From positions 1 through 64,000 of the forward strand of contig JAZJZF010000036.1 of NCBI GenBank assembly GCA_040389965.1: a stretch of DNA of 64,000 nucleotides. The letters run 5' to 3'. Source of the DNA: UBA4416 sp040389965 (lineage in GTDB: Bacteria; Bacteroidota; Bacteroidia; B-17B0; Aurantibacillaceae). The position numbers and the translations under genes were made by a program. Each line of letters begins with the position of its first letter. The first letter of the stretch is position 1. The notes under the pieces are model-generated. The model did no database searches. It was not told where the DNA came from and was given only the letters and a program-made list of their open reading frames with translations. This document shows, one piece after another, positions 52,686-61,893 of the stretch.

Positions 52686-54167
52686 TTAATAAGATGTTTT
52701 CAGTTCAACTCTTCTGTTTTGTGTACGTCCGCTGGCTTTTGTATTATCACCAATCGGCCTTGTTTCTCCATAACCAACAGCAGTTAACCTTGAATCAAAT
52801 ATACCTTTCGACATTAAGTATTCTTTTACCGACTCTGTTCTTTTTTGAGAAAGCTCCATGTTATAAGCATCTTCTCCAACATTATCCGTATGCCCTTCAA
52901 TAATAAGATTTGCACCTTCATAACGTTTTAATATTTCAACCAATGCATCCAACTGTGCATTAGAAACAGCTTTTAATTTTGCACTGTTTGTTTCAAAATA
53001 TATTTTACTCGCAATCTGTGTTATTCTTTTAACATCTTCTTTAGCAATTTCAGGACACCCTTTATTGGCGATTGTACCTTTAATAGCAGGACAACGGTCA
53101 TTTAAATCAGAAACCCCATCTCCATCCGTATCAGGGCAACCTTTAAGTGCTAAAGGGCCAGCCAAATCAGGACAAAGATCTTCTTCATTTACCAAACCAT
53201 CTTTATCGTTATCCAAAGAACAACCTGTAGCATCCACTTTATAATTAGCTTTTGTATCAGGGCATTTATCATCTACATCCGCTACACCATCTTTATCGGT
53301 ATCAGGACATCCTTTTAATTCTATCGGTCCAAATATATCCGGACAACGGTCTTCCTTATCTGCAATACCATCCATATCTTTATCAGGGCAACCTTTTAAG
53401 GATGCTATGCCTGCCATATCCGGGCAGTCATCTATATAATCAGCCACGCCATCCAAATCCCTGTCTAATGGGCAGCCGTTTTTATCAACTACTACACCCG
53501 GTGGGGTGTTGGGGCATTTATCATTTTTGTCGGATATGCCATCTTTATCTGCATCTTTTTTTCTTCCCAAATTAAATGTTAAACCGGCTGTATGATATAA
53601 ATAACCATCGTTAGCTTCATTCACATCCCCATCAATATCGTCGGCACTAGTATACATAAACGATTCCTGCAACTGAAGAGAAACAACATCTGTGATACGG
53701 ATGTTTAAACCTCCACCAAATGACGGCAACGCATAATCATACCGTTCATTTTTTACAGATTGATAACGTTCATGCATAATAACACCCGCTCCCGCATAGA
53801 TATAAGGCCTTAGAACATACCTGTCGCTAAGAATATTATAACGCAATACCAGGTTCGCCGTGTTTAAACGAATTAAAAAATGATTATTATCATTAGGTGG
53901 CGACCAAGATCTAAGAGGCTCTACATTACCCAGTTCGCCACGAGTTAAAAATAAAGAGGCATCAAAATGTTTCCCCAGGTAACGCGAAACCGACACACTT
54001 GCAAAGCCATAGGCCGCCTGATCTGTTGCATAAAAATTTTGTCCGCGATCTCCGTTATATTGAGTTAGGCCGCCATGGAAACCTATGTTCCATTTTCGGT
54101 CATGTGTTTGCGATTTAATTGTAATTGCTGCTAATAAAATAGCGCATGACAGTATAATTTTTTTCAT
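52686..54167 (-). CDS. OmpA-family protein with thrombospondin type 3 repeats
   Basis: The 493-residue protein has a signal peptide (MKKIILSCAILLAAITIKSQ) and a beta-barrel-like N-terminal domain (about 20-200; WNIGFHGGLTQYNGDRGQNF, FNLGRKKDAD). About nine calcium-binding thrombospondin type 3 repeats follow (about 205-375; DKDGISDKNDKCPNTPPG, DTDGDGVSDLNDRCP). The OmpA peptidoglycan-binding domain is C-terminal (about 385-493; IYFETNSAKLK, IEGHTDNVGEDAYN, GRTQNRRVELK). It likely links the outer membrane to peptidoglycan, with a stiff Ca-loaded spacer. It is monocistronic and differs from the PD40-type OmpA proteins in the window. Confidence 0.93.
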   Translation of the reverse strand: MKKIILSCAILLAAITIKSQTHDRKWNIGFHGGLTQYNGDRGQNFYATDQAAYGFASVSVSRYLGKHFDASLFLTRGELGNVEPLRSWSPPNDNNHFLIRLNTANLVLRYNILSDRYVLRPYIYAGAGVIMHERYQSVKNERYDYALPSFGGGLNIRITDVVSLQLQESFMYTSADDIDGDVNEANDGYLYHTAGLTFNLGRKKDADKDGISDKNDKCPNTPPGVVVDKNGCPLDRDLDGVADYIDDCPDMAGIASLKGCPDKDMDGIADKEDRCPDIFGPIELKGCPDTDKDGVADVDDKCPDTKANYKVDATGCSLDNDKDGLVNEEDLCPDLAGPLALKGCPDTDGDGVSDLNDRCPAIKGTIANKGCPEIAKEDVKRITQIASKIYFETNSAKLKAVSNAQLDALVEILKRYEGANLIIEGHTDNVGEDAYNMELSQKRTESVKEYLMSKGIFDSRLTAVGYGETRPIGDNTKASGRTQNRRVELKTSY

Positions 54168-54436
54168 AAATTAAAATTTAGGGTGTATTAATGTTTTAAG
54201 AATATGGAAAGTTGTGCCAGTATTTTTAGTGCCAAATAAAACAAACTAGGTGTAGAATTATTTCTTTGTTCTACACTTTGAGCAATTACTACCCCTGATA
54301 TAGAGGTAAGACATACATCTTGTTAAACAGGCCAGTGTGTGGATTTTTCATAAAATAATTCATCGGTTAATTTAAATTTAAATAAATTTACAGGCAGATC
54401 CTGTTACTTGGCAGGCTGTAATACTACCTGAATACT

Positions 54437-55369
54437 ATGCAAAAAATACTGATTACAGGCTCTAATGGCCTATTAGGACAAAAACTGGTTTATAAACTTA
54501 AAGATAGAGCTGATATCAGCTGCATTGCCACTGCCCGCGGCGAAAACCGTTTGGTAAGTAAAACAGGCTACGAATATGCCCAACTGGATATTACGGATTA
54601 CAAAAATGTAGGAAACATGTTTAAAACCTACATGCCTGATGTGGTAATTAATACTGCCGCTATGACCAATGTAGATGCCTGTGAAACAGACAAAGAGAAC
54701 TGCTGGTTAATGAATGTTACGGCTGTTGAGAATCAGGTAAACGTTTTAGAAGAATTACAAAAAAGCACTCCGGGCTACAAACCGCATTTTATACACCTTT
54801 CTACCGATTTTTTATTTGACGGAACACATGGCCCTTTGGACGAGAAAGCCGAAAGAAAACCCTTAAGCTATTATGGGGAAAGCAAACTGGCTGCCGAAAA
54901 AATTGTGGAATCATCGCAACTGCATTGGGCAATGGCCCGTACCGTGCTGGTATATGGCATTGTAGATAATATGAGCCGAAGTAATATTGTATTGTGGGTA
55001 AAACAAAATCTGGAACAAGGTAAAACCATTAATGTAGTGGATGACCAGTTCAGGACCCCTACCCTTGCAGAAGACCTTGCAGATGGCTGTATTTTAATGG
55101 CAGAGAAAAAAGCACAGGGCATCTACAATATTTCGGGAAGCGATTTTTTAAGTATACTAGAAGTAGCACATTTGGTGGCAGATTATTACAAGTTGGATAA
55201 ATCCCTTATTAAGCCATCCAAATCTGCCGATATTAATCAGCCTGCCAAACGCCCGCCAATTACGGGTTTCATTATTGACAAAGCAAAAAAAGAATTAGGC
55301 TATAACCCTCATACATTTATAGAAGGTATCCAATTTTTAGAAGAACAATTGAAACAGATGTCGAAATAA
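54437..55369 (+). CDS. RmlD-like NAD(P)-dependent sugar nucleotide reductase
   Basis: The 310-residue SDR-type enzyme has glycine motif G-S-N-G-L-L-G (8-14), NTAAMTNVDACE (about 72-83), S-T-D-F-L-F-D-G (122-129) and catalytic Y146-x-x-x-K150. This pattern is that of dTDP-4-dehydrorhamnose reductase and relatives (RmlD_sub_bind family). No rml, glycosyltransferase or other polysaccharide genes surround it, so the true substrate may differ. It could be a tailoring enzyme for cell-surface glycans used by T9SS substrates, but that is speculation. It begins a plus-strand pair with the uracil-DNA-glycosylase-like gene 60 bases downstream. Confidence 0.9.
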   Translation: MQKILITGSNGLLGQKLVYKLKDRADISCIATARGENRLVSKTGYEYAQLDITDYKNVGNMFKTYMPDVVINTAAMTNVDACETDKENCWLMNVTAVENQVNVLEELQKSTPGYKPHFIHLSTDFLFDGTHGPLDEKAERKPLSYYGESKLAAEKIVESSQLHWAMARTVLVYGIVDNMSRSNIVLWVKQNLEQGKTINVVDDQFRTPTLAEDLADGCILMAEKKAQGIYNISGSDFLSILEVAHLVADYYKLDKSLIKPSKSADINQPAKRPPITGFIIDKAKKELGYNPHTFIEGIQFLEEQLKQMSK

Positions 55370-55429
55370 AGAATCTGTTTGTGATTTTGAGGAGTACTTT
55401 ATCATTTTTGAAAATAACTACTGAACGAC

Positions 55430-56053
55430 ATGAAGAAACTCCTTACCGAAATTTCTACCTGTACCATTTGTAAAGCATTTTTGCCTTATGCTCCAAAGCC
55501 TGTTCTATCGGCAAGTAGTCATTCAAAAATAGTAATCATTGGGCAGGCTCCCGGGCAAAAGGTTCAAAATAGCGGCATTCCATGGGACGACCAAAGCGGA
55601 AATGAATTAAGGAGATGGCTTGGCGTAACTAAAGAACAATTTTATGATAATAGTTTATTTGCATTAATACCAATGGGATTTTGCTATCCCGGCCGGGGCA
55701 TTGACGGCGACAAACCGCCGCGCCGCNNNNNNNNNNATCCCGGCAAAGGAACATCGGGAGATCTACCGCCACGACCCGAATGCGCCCCCACATGGCATCC
55801 TTTATTATTAAAGAACATGAAACAGGTTCAGCTCACTATTTTAATCGGGCAGTATTCGCAAAAACGTTATTTAGGGAAAAAATTAAAACCAAATCTCACT
55901 GAAACCGTGAAGGCTTACGCTGATTATCTTCCTGAGTTTATTCCTCTCGTACATCCTTCTCCCCGTAATAAAATATGGCATAAGAGAAATCCCTGGTTCG
56001 AAAAAGAAATTGTTCCTGAACTTCAAAAAACAGTTTACCGCTTTTTAAAATAA
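55430..56053 (+). CDS. Uracil-DNA glycosylase superfamily protein, interrupted by assembly gap
   Basis: The N-terminal part has a zinc-type or Cys pair (C11, C14), then VIIGQAPGQ (36-43), the glycosylase motif A region. The C-terminal part has ILIGQYSQKRYL and VHPSPRN, the second active-site loop. A gap of 10 Ns splits the centre. The segments on each side both encode the same conserved stretch: CYPGRGIDGDKPPR on the left and PGKGTSGDLPPRPECAP on the right. The true gene probably has one copy and is about 20 residues shorter. The left copy is GC-rich and unlike its surroundings. The gene is most likely intact in the organism; the open frame through the gap is accidental. Confidence 0.8.
   Translation: MKKLLTEISTCTICKAFLPYAPKPVLSASSHSKIVIIGQAPGQKVQNSGIPWDDQSGNELRRWLGVTKEQFYDNSLFALIPMGFCYPGRGIDGDKPPRRXXXXPGKGTSGDLPPRPECAPTWHPLLLKNMKQVQLTILIGQYSQKRYLGKKLKPNLTETVKAYADYLPEFIPLVHPSPRNKIWHKRNPWFEKEIVPELQKTVYRFLK
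55727..55736. other. Scaffold gap (10 Ns)
   Basis: Ten undetermined bases join two contigs. The left flank ends in a GC-rich stretch (cggccggggcattgacggcg), and both flanks encode homologous residues, so the join is probably an overlap that was not collapsed or a chimeric contig end. Confidence 0.95.
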
Positions 56054-56076
56054 TCCGCATTCAAATTTATAGAAAC

Positions 56077-56111
56077 AAAAAAGCTTCCTTATGTATTAAG
56101 GAAGCTTTTTT
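56077..56111. terminator. Bidirectional terminator between convergent genes
   Basis: Stem AAGCTTCCTTA (56081-56091) / TAAGGAAGCTT (56097-56107) has a five-base loop, an A run before it and a T run after it. It lies between the glycosylase-like gene (stop 56053) and the T9SS gene (stop 56125). Confidence 0.92.
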
Positions 56112-56124
56112 ATAAACCATTTAA

Positions 56125-58899
56125 TTACTCACTAATGATCATTTTCCGAACAAACGTATTTCCGTTTTGTGTTACTCTCACAAAATAAACACCTTCTTTT
56201 AAATTACTCAGGTTTATTTCTGTTTGCAATTCTCTTAATGACATTTGAATGACTTCTTTTCCAAGGATATCAGAAATGGCAATAACAGCAGGGCCATTTT
56301 CAAAAACATGAACCGTTACTTTATTTTGAGCAGGGTTAGGGTAAACCTGAAAAATGCCGTCTGCTAATGACTCTATAAGGTTCGTTGCCAATACACAACT
56401 AAACGAATTTACGATCATATTTGAAACCGTATTGGTAAGCACAGCAGCATTAAAATCGAAATAAATTCCCACGCTGTTTTTAATGACTGTATTATTAGGA
56501 AGACTTGCCATTGGTTTTACTTCAAAAATTACATAGCCGTGACTTTGTGGCTCATTAGAAGTTGCATCAGCAAGATTAATATTATTAAAATGAAATTTTA
56601 AACTCCTTCCGGCCACTTCTGTCACTACAGGATGACTGTTACTAATAACACGCACCGTACTCATATCCAAATCTCCATCCAATGAGTCTTTTACCATAAT
56701 ATTAATGGCGTTGGATGTACCTGTATTTTGAAAACGAATGGTATAGGTTAATAATTGATTATTTAAAATTTCGTTATTTGCGCATTCTCCTTTCGGATAT
56801 ACTTTTTTATCATTAGGATCATAAGAGCTAAACACCCTAAAGCAATAACTTTTGACATTATTTGTAGGATCCACATCGTTAAGCGTTGGTGTAATTATTA
56901 ATTTTACACAAATGGTATCTCCCAGCACTGCTGTGCTCTTGGTAGATACACTTAACATCGGCATGAGATGAGCCGTATTGTAAGTCATGTTTGTAAAATT
57001 CCAGATGATGGTATCACCTGAAATAGCAGAAGGCACAGGGTTTGAGAAATTAAATACTTGTTTTGTCAAGTCCAGCACCAATTTTAATTTGCCGGATGTA
57101 GGAACACAACCATCATTGTATGCATCAATATTCATTGTAGATGGAGTACCCGGAATATAATTGGAAGCAACCAAATTTGCATCCAGGTCAAATCCGGTAA
57201 GATTTGCCGGGGCACCAATTAACACGGCAGAAGATCGGGTACAACCTAAGGCATCTGCTATAGTAACCGAATAAACACCGGGGCTTGTAAAGCTAGCTGA
57301 AGTAGTATGAGACACGGGACTGCTTGTCCATGTATAAGTGTATGCAGGATTCCCATTGCTTACCGAAACTATCGCCTGTCCATTAGCTACACAGCTAATA
57401 TTGGAAGCACTTGAAACACTGAGTGCCATGTTGGAACACACATTCTGTGATAATTTCTGAACGTAGAAATCCGTTAAACCATTCGATGTTAAATTATACG
57501 TTGCTGCAGAGGGGTCAAAATCAGCAGTACCCTGGTAATAACCACAACTGTATACATTATTTTGATTATCTGTTTTAATATCATAGCCCCATTCATTCAC
57601 ATTGGAAGCGATAGAGTTTGCCCAAACAAAATCCCCGATGCTATTTAATTTCAGGATAAAAGCATTTTGCGCGCTTGCCGTTGTCGATAAATTATAAATT
57701 CCCGCGCCCGGATCAAAATCAGAAACATCGCTGAAATAGCCTGTTACGTAAGAGTTTCCTGCAGCATCTGCTGTGATGGCAAAGCCCTCTTCATAGCCGC
57801 TCACTCCACCAACACTTTTTGCCCATACAACATTACCGGAGGCATCTACTTTTAAAATAAACGAATCATACGACCCATTACTTGTTAAAGTGGTAGTACC
57901 AGGACCGAAATCAATATTGAGTGCATACTGGCCGGTTACATAAGCATTCCCTAATGGATCTAAAGCAATGCCGTTTCCCTGTGAAGTGGTAAGCCTTGAG
58001 GCTATCGCCCAGTTAAAATTACCATTGGAAGAAAGTTTAGTAACAAAGGTACTGGATTGCCCGCCTCCCGAACAAGAGGTAAGCGTATAGGTTCCTGCAC
58101 CCATATCAAAATCGGCAGTACCACTAAAGTTACCACAGGCATACACATTGCCGGAAGCATCTATTGCCGTTGAACGGATAGGAGTATAACCACCACCGCC
58201 ATTAGCAATGGTTTGTGCCCATAAAAAATTACCGGAAGCATCCAGTTTCATAATATAGGCGTGCTGATCGCCGGGAGCTGTGGAATAGGTACCTACTGCG
58301 TTTAATGTATAAGTACCAGGACCCGGATCAAAATCAACTACATCCTGAAATCCACCCGATACATATACGTTACCGGTAGGGTCCACGTTCACATTACTGC
58401 CATTATCAAACCCAATTCCCCCAACAGATTTACCCCACACAAAATTGCCCAAAGCATCCAATTTTAAAATAAAGGTATCGGTTGCTCCGTTTGAAGTTAC
58501 ATTAAAAACGCCTGCACCCGGATCCATATCCATAGTAGTTTGAAAAACTCCTGATATGTACATATTCCCGGAACCATCCAGCTTTATGCATAAACCCAAG
58601 GGGTTTACATAAATACCACCAAAGGATTTTGCCCATACAAAATTACCCAACGAATCTAATTTTTGAATAAAGACATGAGCAATGCCTGAACCGGCCGTTA
58701 AGTTATATGTGCCAGGACCCGGATCAAAATCAACCGTTCCGGAAAATTCCCCTGTTATATAACTGTTTTTTGAAGCATCCAGCACGATGGATCGAGCTCT
58801 TTCGGAGCTTGTAGAGCCCACACTTTTTGCCCATTGCAAATTTTGTCCATACCCAATAACAGCGTAGCATATTAAACATAATAGTGCAATTTTTTTCAT
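56125..58899 (-). CDS. T9SS type A secreted protein with propeller repeats
   Basis: The protein is 924 residues from ATG 58899 (MKKIALLCLICYAVIGYGQ signal peptide). SBBP-like propeller repeats (about 20-480) repeat FVWAKSFGG, GNVYVSGGF and DFDPGPGTYTL. One PKD/SprB-like module follows (about 495-560; YTYTWTSSPV). A DUF7619-type domain (about 680-820) is recognised by SYDPNDKKVYPKG, LTYTIRFQNTGT and IYFDFNAAVLTNT. The type A sorting domain (about 850-924) has VYPNPAQNKVTV and ends RKMIISE. It should be exported by T9SS. The repeat language is the same as in the protein at 1927, which suggests they are paralogues. Function is unknown. Confidence 0.9.
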   Translation of the reverse strand: MKKIALLCLICYAVIGYGQNLQWAKSVGSTSSERARSIVLDASKNSYITGEFSGTVDFDPGPGTYNLTAGSGIAHVFIQKLDSLGNFVWAKSFGGIYVNPLGLCIKLDGSGNMYISGVFQTTMDMDPGAGVFNVTSNGATDTFILKLDALGNFVWGKSVGGIGFDNGSNVNVDPTGNVYVSGGFQDVVDFDPGPGTYTLNAVGTYSTAPGDQHAYIMKLDASGNFLWAQTIANGGGGYTPIRSTAIDASGNVYACGNFSGTADFDMGAGTYTLTSCSGGGQSSTFVTKLSSNGNFNWAIASRLTTSQGNGIALDPLGNAYVTGQYALNIDFGPGTTTLTSNGSYDSFILKVDASGNVVWAKSVGGVSGYEEGFAITADAAGNSYVTGYFSDVSDFDPGAGIYNLSTTASAQNAFILKLNSIGDFVWANSIASNVNEWGYDIKTDNQNNVYSCGYYQGTADFDPSAATYNLTSNGLTDFYVQKLSQNVCSNMALSVSSASNISCVANGQAIVSVSNGNPAYTYTWTSSPVSHTTSASFTSPGVYSVTIADALGCTRSSAVLIGAPANLTGFDLDANLVASNYIPGTPSTMNIDAYNDGCVPTSGKLKLVLDLTKQVFNFSNPVPSAISGDTIIWNFTNMTYNTAHLMPMLSVSTKSTAVLGDTICVKLIITPTLNDVDPTNNVKSYCFRVFSSYDPNDKKVYPKGECANNEILNNQLLTYTIRFQNTGTSNAINIMVKDSLDGDLDMSTVRVISNSHPVVTEVAGRSLKFHFNNINLADATSNEPQSHGYVIFEVKPMASLPNNTVIKNSVGIYFDFNAAVLTNTVSNMIVNSFSCVLATNLIESLADGIFQVYPNPAQNKVTVHVFENGPAVIAISDILGKEVIQMSLRELQTEINLSNLKEGVYFVRVTQNGNTFVRKMIISE

Positions 58900-59107
58900 A
58901 CGGATGATTTTAAAGTTTATCAAACATATTTATAAAAGTTAAGTTAAGTTTTTGAACTTATTAAAAGTATAAGATGGATGAGTGAATTTTTGAGCGTTGA
59001 GTGAACGAACTTTTAACAATTGTCCCCGCTTAAATAAAGTATAGTTAAGTGTCATATTTAACCAGACAAACAAAAGAAAATACAACTAACAGGATTTAGC
59101 GCAGTTC

Positions 59108-59731
59108 TTACATTTTACACTTGCAGCTCGGCGACATATACACCGTGGCTTTGGGCATCTGGCTTTTGAGATAAGCCTGTGTTTCATCGCTAATAAGGAT
59201 GTTACGAAGATCAATTACTTTTAATGATTTTAAGCCTGATAAAGTGGTTGGATAATCATCAAAATTATTGCTCCATATATCAAAAAACTGCAGCTTATCG
59301 AGATTACCAATTTGTGGCGGAAGAGCTTCCAGATCATTTTGGTTTAAGTTCAGGTAAATTAAATTCTGGAGTTTACCAATTTCTTTCGGTATGGTTTTTA
59401 AACCTGTTTTGCTACAGGCAAAATATTGAAGATTTTTTAAAACACAAATACTGTCAGGTAAACCGGCAATTGAATTTTTACTGATATCGAGGTACTGTAG
59501 ATTTTTAAATTTTAAAATATCGTCCGGAAAAGATTTTAAATGTTGTTTACGTAAAACCAGTTTTATAACCTTGTCGGGATTTTTAAGCCCTTCCTGGATA
59601 TCAATGCAGGCTGTCATTGTATCCAGTGTAAGAGAGTCTAAAAGTTGTGCTTTAGAAATAAAAAAGGAAAAGAAAAAAAACAAAACCGGAATGGCTTTTT
59701 TATACGATTGACAAAAACGATTCTTTTCCAT
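59108..59731 (-). CDS. Exported leucine-rich repeat protein
   Basis: The protein is 207 residues from ATG 59731, giving MEKNRFCQSYKKAIPVLFFFFSFFISKAQ as signal sequence; a GTG at 59755 would overlap ribF. Five or six leucine-rich repeats of about 23 residues follow (LKFKNLQYLDISKNSIAGLP, LKNLQYFACSKTGLKTIPKE, LQNLIYLNLNQNDLEALPPQ). It ends with a short cysteine-containing tail (PSCKCKM). The repeats should form a curved protein-binding surface. It lies 10 bases downstream of ribF and is probably co-transcribed. Specific partners are unknown. Confidence 0.87.
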   Translation of the reverse strand: MEKNRFCQSYKKAIPVLFFFFSFFISKAQLLDSLTLDTMTACIDIQEGLKNPDKVIKLVLRKQHLKSFPDDILKFKNLQYLDISKNSIAGLPDSICVLKNLQYFACSKTGLKTIPKEIGKLQNLIYLNLNQNDLEALPPQIGNLDKLQFFDIWSNNFDDYPTTLSGLKSLKVIDLRNILISDETQAYLKSQMPKATVYMSPSCKCKM

Positions 59732-59741
59732 CTTTAAGGAT

Positions 59742-60665
59742 TTAAATACCGGCACAAGCTATTTTATCATTTGCCAGAGCCTCTTTTAGTTCCTCTAAGT
59801 TAGCAAATTTTTCCTCATTTCTGATCCATTTAACAAATTCTACCTTTATATCATGGCCATAAATATCAGCGTCGAAATCAAAAATATTAACCTCTATTTT
59901 TATTTTATTGTCGGTATCAGTAGTAGGATTAGTACCAACGTTGAGCATGCCTTTATATTTTATGCCATTTAAAATAACATTTACGGCATACACTCCAATT
60001 TTAGGAATGAGCTTATCGGCATCTTCCACATAAATATTAGCCGTAGGATAACCAATGGTTCTGCCCAATTGCTTTCCTTTAACCACAACACCGGTTACAA
60101 AAAAGGAGTAACCTAAAAATTCATTGGCCGTTTTAATATCTCCTTCTTCAATAGCCTTACGAATACGCGTACTGCTAATGTTTAACTGATTAATTTCCTG
60201 GGCAGGTATTTCTTCTACTTTAAAATCATAGGTGCTGCTTAATTCTCTAAGCGTATCAATATTTCCTTCCCTGTTACTTCCAAAATGATGATCGTAACCG
60301 ATTACCAGCGTTTTTGTTTTTAAGCCTTTGGCAATAATATCCGAAATATATTCTGTGGCATGCATTTTCGAAAACTCCTTTGTAAAAGGATATACCAACA
60401 CATGATCAATTCCAAACTGTTTTAAGAGCTCACATTTTTCTTTGGTAGTGGTTATTAGTTTCAAGTCGGTTTGTTCGGGAAACAATACCTTACGCGGATG
60501 GGGGTCAAAGGTAAATAAAATGGTTTCTCCGCCTTGCTTTTGCTTCAGATCAACCAGGCGTTTAATGATCTTTTGATGCCCAAGATGTACCCCATCAAAC
60601 GTACCAATGGTAACAATGGAGTTTGTAATGTTTTTTAATTCGGATATATGATGGTAGATCTGCAC
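59742..60665 (-). CDS. ribF: Bifunctional riboflavin kinase / FAD synthetase
   Basis: The 307-residue enzyme phosphorylates riboflavin to FMN and adenylates FMN to FAD. The N-terminal nucleotidyltransferase domain shows V-T-I-G-T-F-D-G-V-H-L-G-H (about 18-30) and VIGYDHHFGSNREG. The C-terminal kinase domain has G-R-T-I-G-Y-P-T-A-N (about 202-211) and ends with the typical helix region (NLEELKEALANDKI). Length is standard. It is cytoplasmic and a core cofactor enzyme. It starts 29 bases downstream of the MORN/vWA gene and precedes the LRR gene, so these three may be one transcription unit. Confidence 0.97.
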   Translation of the reverse strand: MQIYHHISELKNITNSIVTIGTFDGVHLGHQKIIKRLVDLKQKQGGETILFTFDPHPRKVLFPEQTDLKLITTTKEKCELLKQFGIDHVLVYPFTKEFSKMHATEYISDIIAKGLKTKTLVIGYDHHFGSNREGNIDTLRELSSTYDFKVEEIPAQEINQLNISSTRIRKAIEEGDIKTANEFLGYSFFVTGVVVKGKQLGRTIGYPTANIYVEDADKLIPKIGVYAVNVILNGIKYKGMLNVGTNPTTDTDNKIKIEVNIFDFDADIYGHDIKVEFVKWIRNEEKFANLEELKEALANDKIACAGI

Positions 60666-60694
60666 AAAAATTTAAGAGGCGTAAAGATAGGAAT

Positions 60695-61852
60695 TTAGAA
60701 CACTTTTACACTACCGTTTTTGATAATGTAATCTACCCCGTTAATGTTGAATTTTTTACCGGTTGTTTGCATCATTAGGTTGGTAATATCCTGTTCTATG
60801 GTATGCAGGGAACCTTTTGTTTTATAGGCAATATTCAAGTAATCTTCGTTAATTTCCATGCCCTCATAAACCCCGCATAATATCACATGTATAGGAACTT
60901 TTATCCGCGATAGTAATTTTATATCACGCGCTTTTGCCCAGTTATCTGCTATTAATACAATATCATCCACTTTACCGCTTCTGTTAAGCCCGTATAGAAT
61001 AGCTTCTATCACATTTTCAGGAGCATCGCCGCCCGTTCCTTTTTTAATGGTTAGCTCCATGGTGGTTATCAATTCTTCCATGTTCTTTGCTCTGCAATGG
61101 TACACACCACCTGTAGCACCTATTTTCTTTTCATCGTCACGCTTTTTGTCCCCATCATTAAAAAAAACAAAATGCTGGCTCATGGTATCTTTTAAAAAGT
61201 GCAGCTTTAACCAGGTGCTAACCTGCTGCCCGTAGGGGTACATACTTCCTGTAAGATCTGCGACAATGAGCTTATTCTTCCATTCTTTATGTTTCTTTAA
61301 TACATTAAACACTACCTGGTTGGCAGTATCTGCAATATTGGGCTGTAAATCGGTTTCGCTATCGGTGGTGCGGCTTTCAAACGAAAAATTTCCTTTTTTG
61401 TCATACACTCTATAATAGCCGTTAAGGTTTCCTTTTTTATAATCTCCTTCCGCTTTTATATTCCCGTTTGGATAGTAGGAGAGCTCCAGTCCTTCTTTAA
61501 CGCCACCTCTAAAGGTTTCAAAAAAATCTTTCTTGCATTTTTTCGAATAATAGATGCTTGGCCCGTCTAATAGCCCATCCTTGTAATACGACTCCTGTTC
61601 AATGCAATCGGGCTCATCAAACCATTTAATTTCGAGTCCCTGTTTTTTATTGTTTTTGTAAATAACCTCTTCCCTTAAATCGCCATTGGCCCAAAATTCT
61701 TTCCACACGCCTTGTTTCAGGCTATCCTTATCCATCACATTTATGGTATCGTTTTCGTAAATTTTGTAGCTAATAAGCGATTGCCCGCTTACTGTTAAAC
61801 AACAGCAAAGGGTACATAAAAAAAATGCGGATATGAGAAGATGCTTTTTCAG
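60695..61852 (-). CDS. Exported MORN-repeat / vWA-domain protein, apparent CTG start
   Basis: The N-terminal half (about 40-170) carries YwqK-like MORN repeats (LKQGVWKEFWANGDLREEVIY, NKKQGLEIKWFD, GVKEGLELSYYPNGNIKAEG). The second half (about 190-380) is a vWA domain with MIDAS D-L-T-G-S and acidic sites in VLIADNW. The canonical starts (GTG 61738, ATG 61735) would cut off a signal peptide: in the same frame upstream lies KKHLLISAFFLCTLCCCLTV, preceded by CTG at 61852 and by stop TAA two codons earlier. I therefore infer a CTG start and a 385-residue exported protein. A sequencing error in an ATG is an alternative. Function is unknown. Confidence 0.78.
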   Translation of the reverse strand: MKKHLLISAFFLCTLCCCLTVSGQSLISYKIYENDTINVMDKDSLKQGVWKEFWANGDLREEVIYKNNKKQGLEIKWFDEPDCIEQESYYKDGLLDGPSIYYSKKCKKDFFETFRGGVKEGLELSYYPNGNIKAEGDYKKGNLNGYYRVYDKKGNFSFESRTTDSETDLQPNIADTANQVVFNVLKKHKEWKNKLIVADLTGSMYPYGQQVSTWLKLHFLKDTMSQHFVFFNDGDKKRDDEKKIGATGGVYHCRAKNMEELITTMELTIKKGTGGDAPENVIEAILYGLNRSGKVDDIVLIADNWAKARDIKLLSRIKVPIHVILCGVYEGMEINEDYLNIAYKTKGSLHTIEQDITNLMMQTTGKKFNINGVDYIIKNGSVKVF

Positions 61853-61866
61853 TACTTAAAATTGAT

Positions 61867-61874
61867 TAAATTTG
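61867..61874 (+). promoter_or_regulatory. Candidate Bacteroidota -7 element for pheS
   Basis: TAAATTTG matches the -7 consensus TAnnTTTG and lies 20 bases before the pheS ATG. No clear -33 element is seen. It would also lie in the 41-base spacer next to the divergent MORN/vWA gene. Confidence 0.35.
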
Positions 61875-61893
61875 TGGTTATTATCAAATTATT

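Noticed and set aside
59732..59755. GTG start for the LRR gene overlapping ribF
   Set aside because: ATG at 59731 directly gives the signal sequence; the extension adds nothing conserved.
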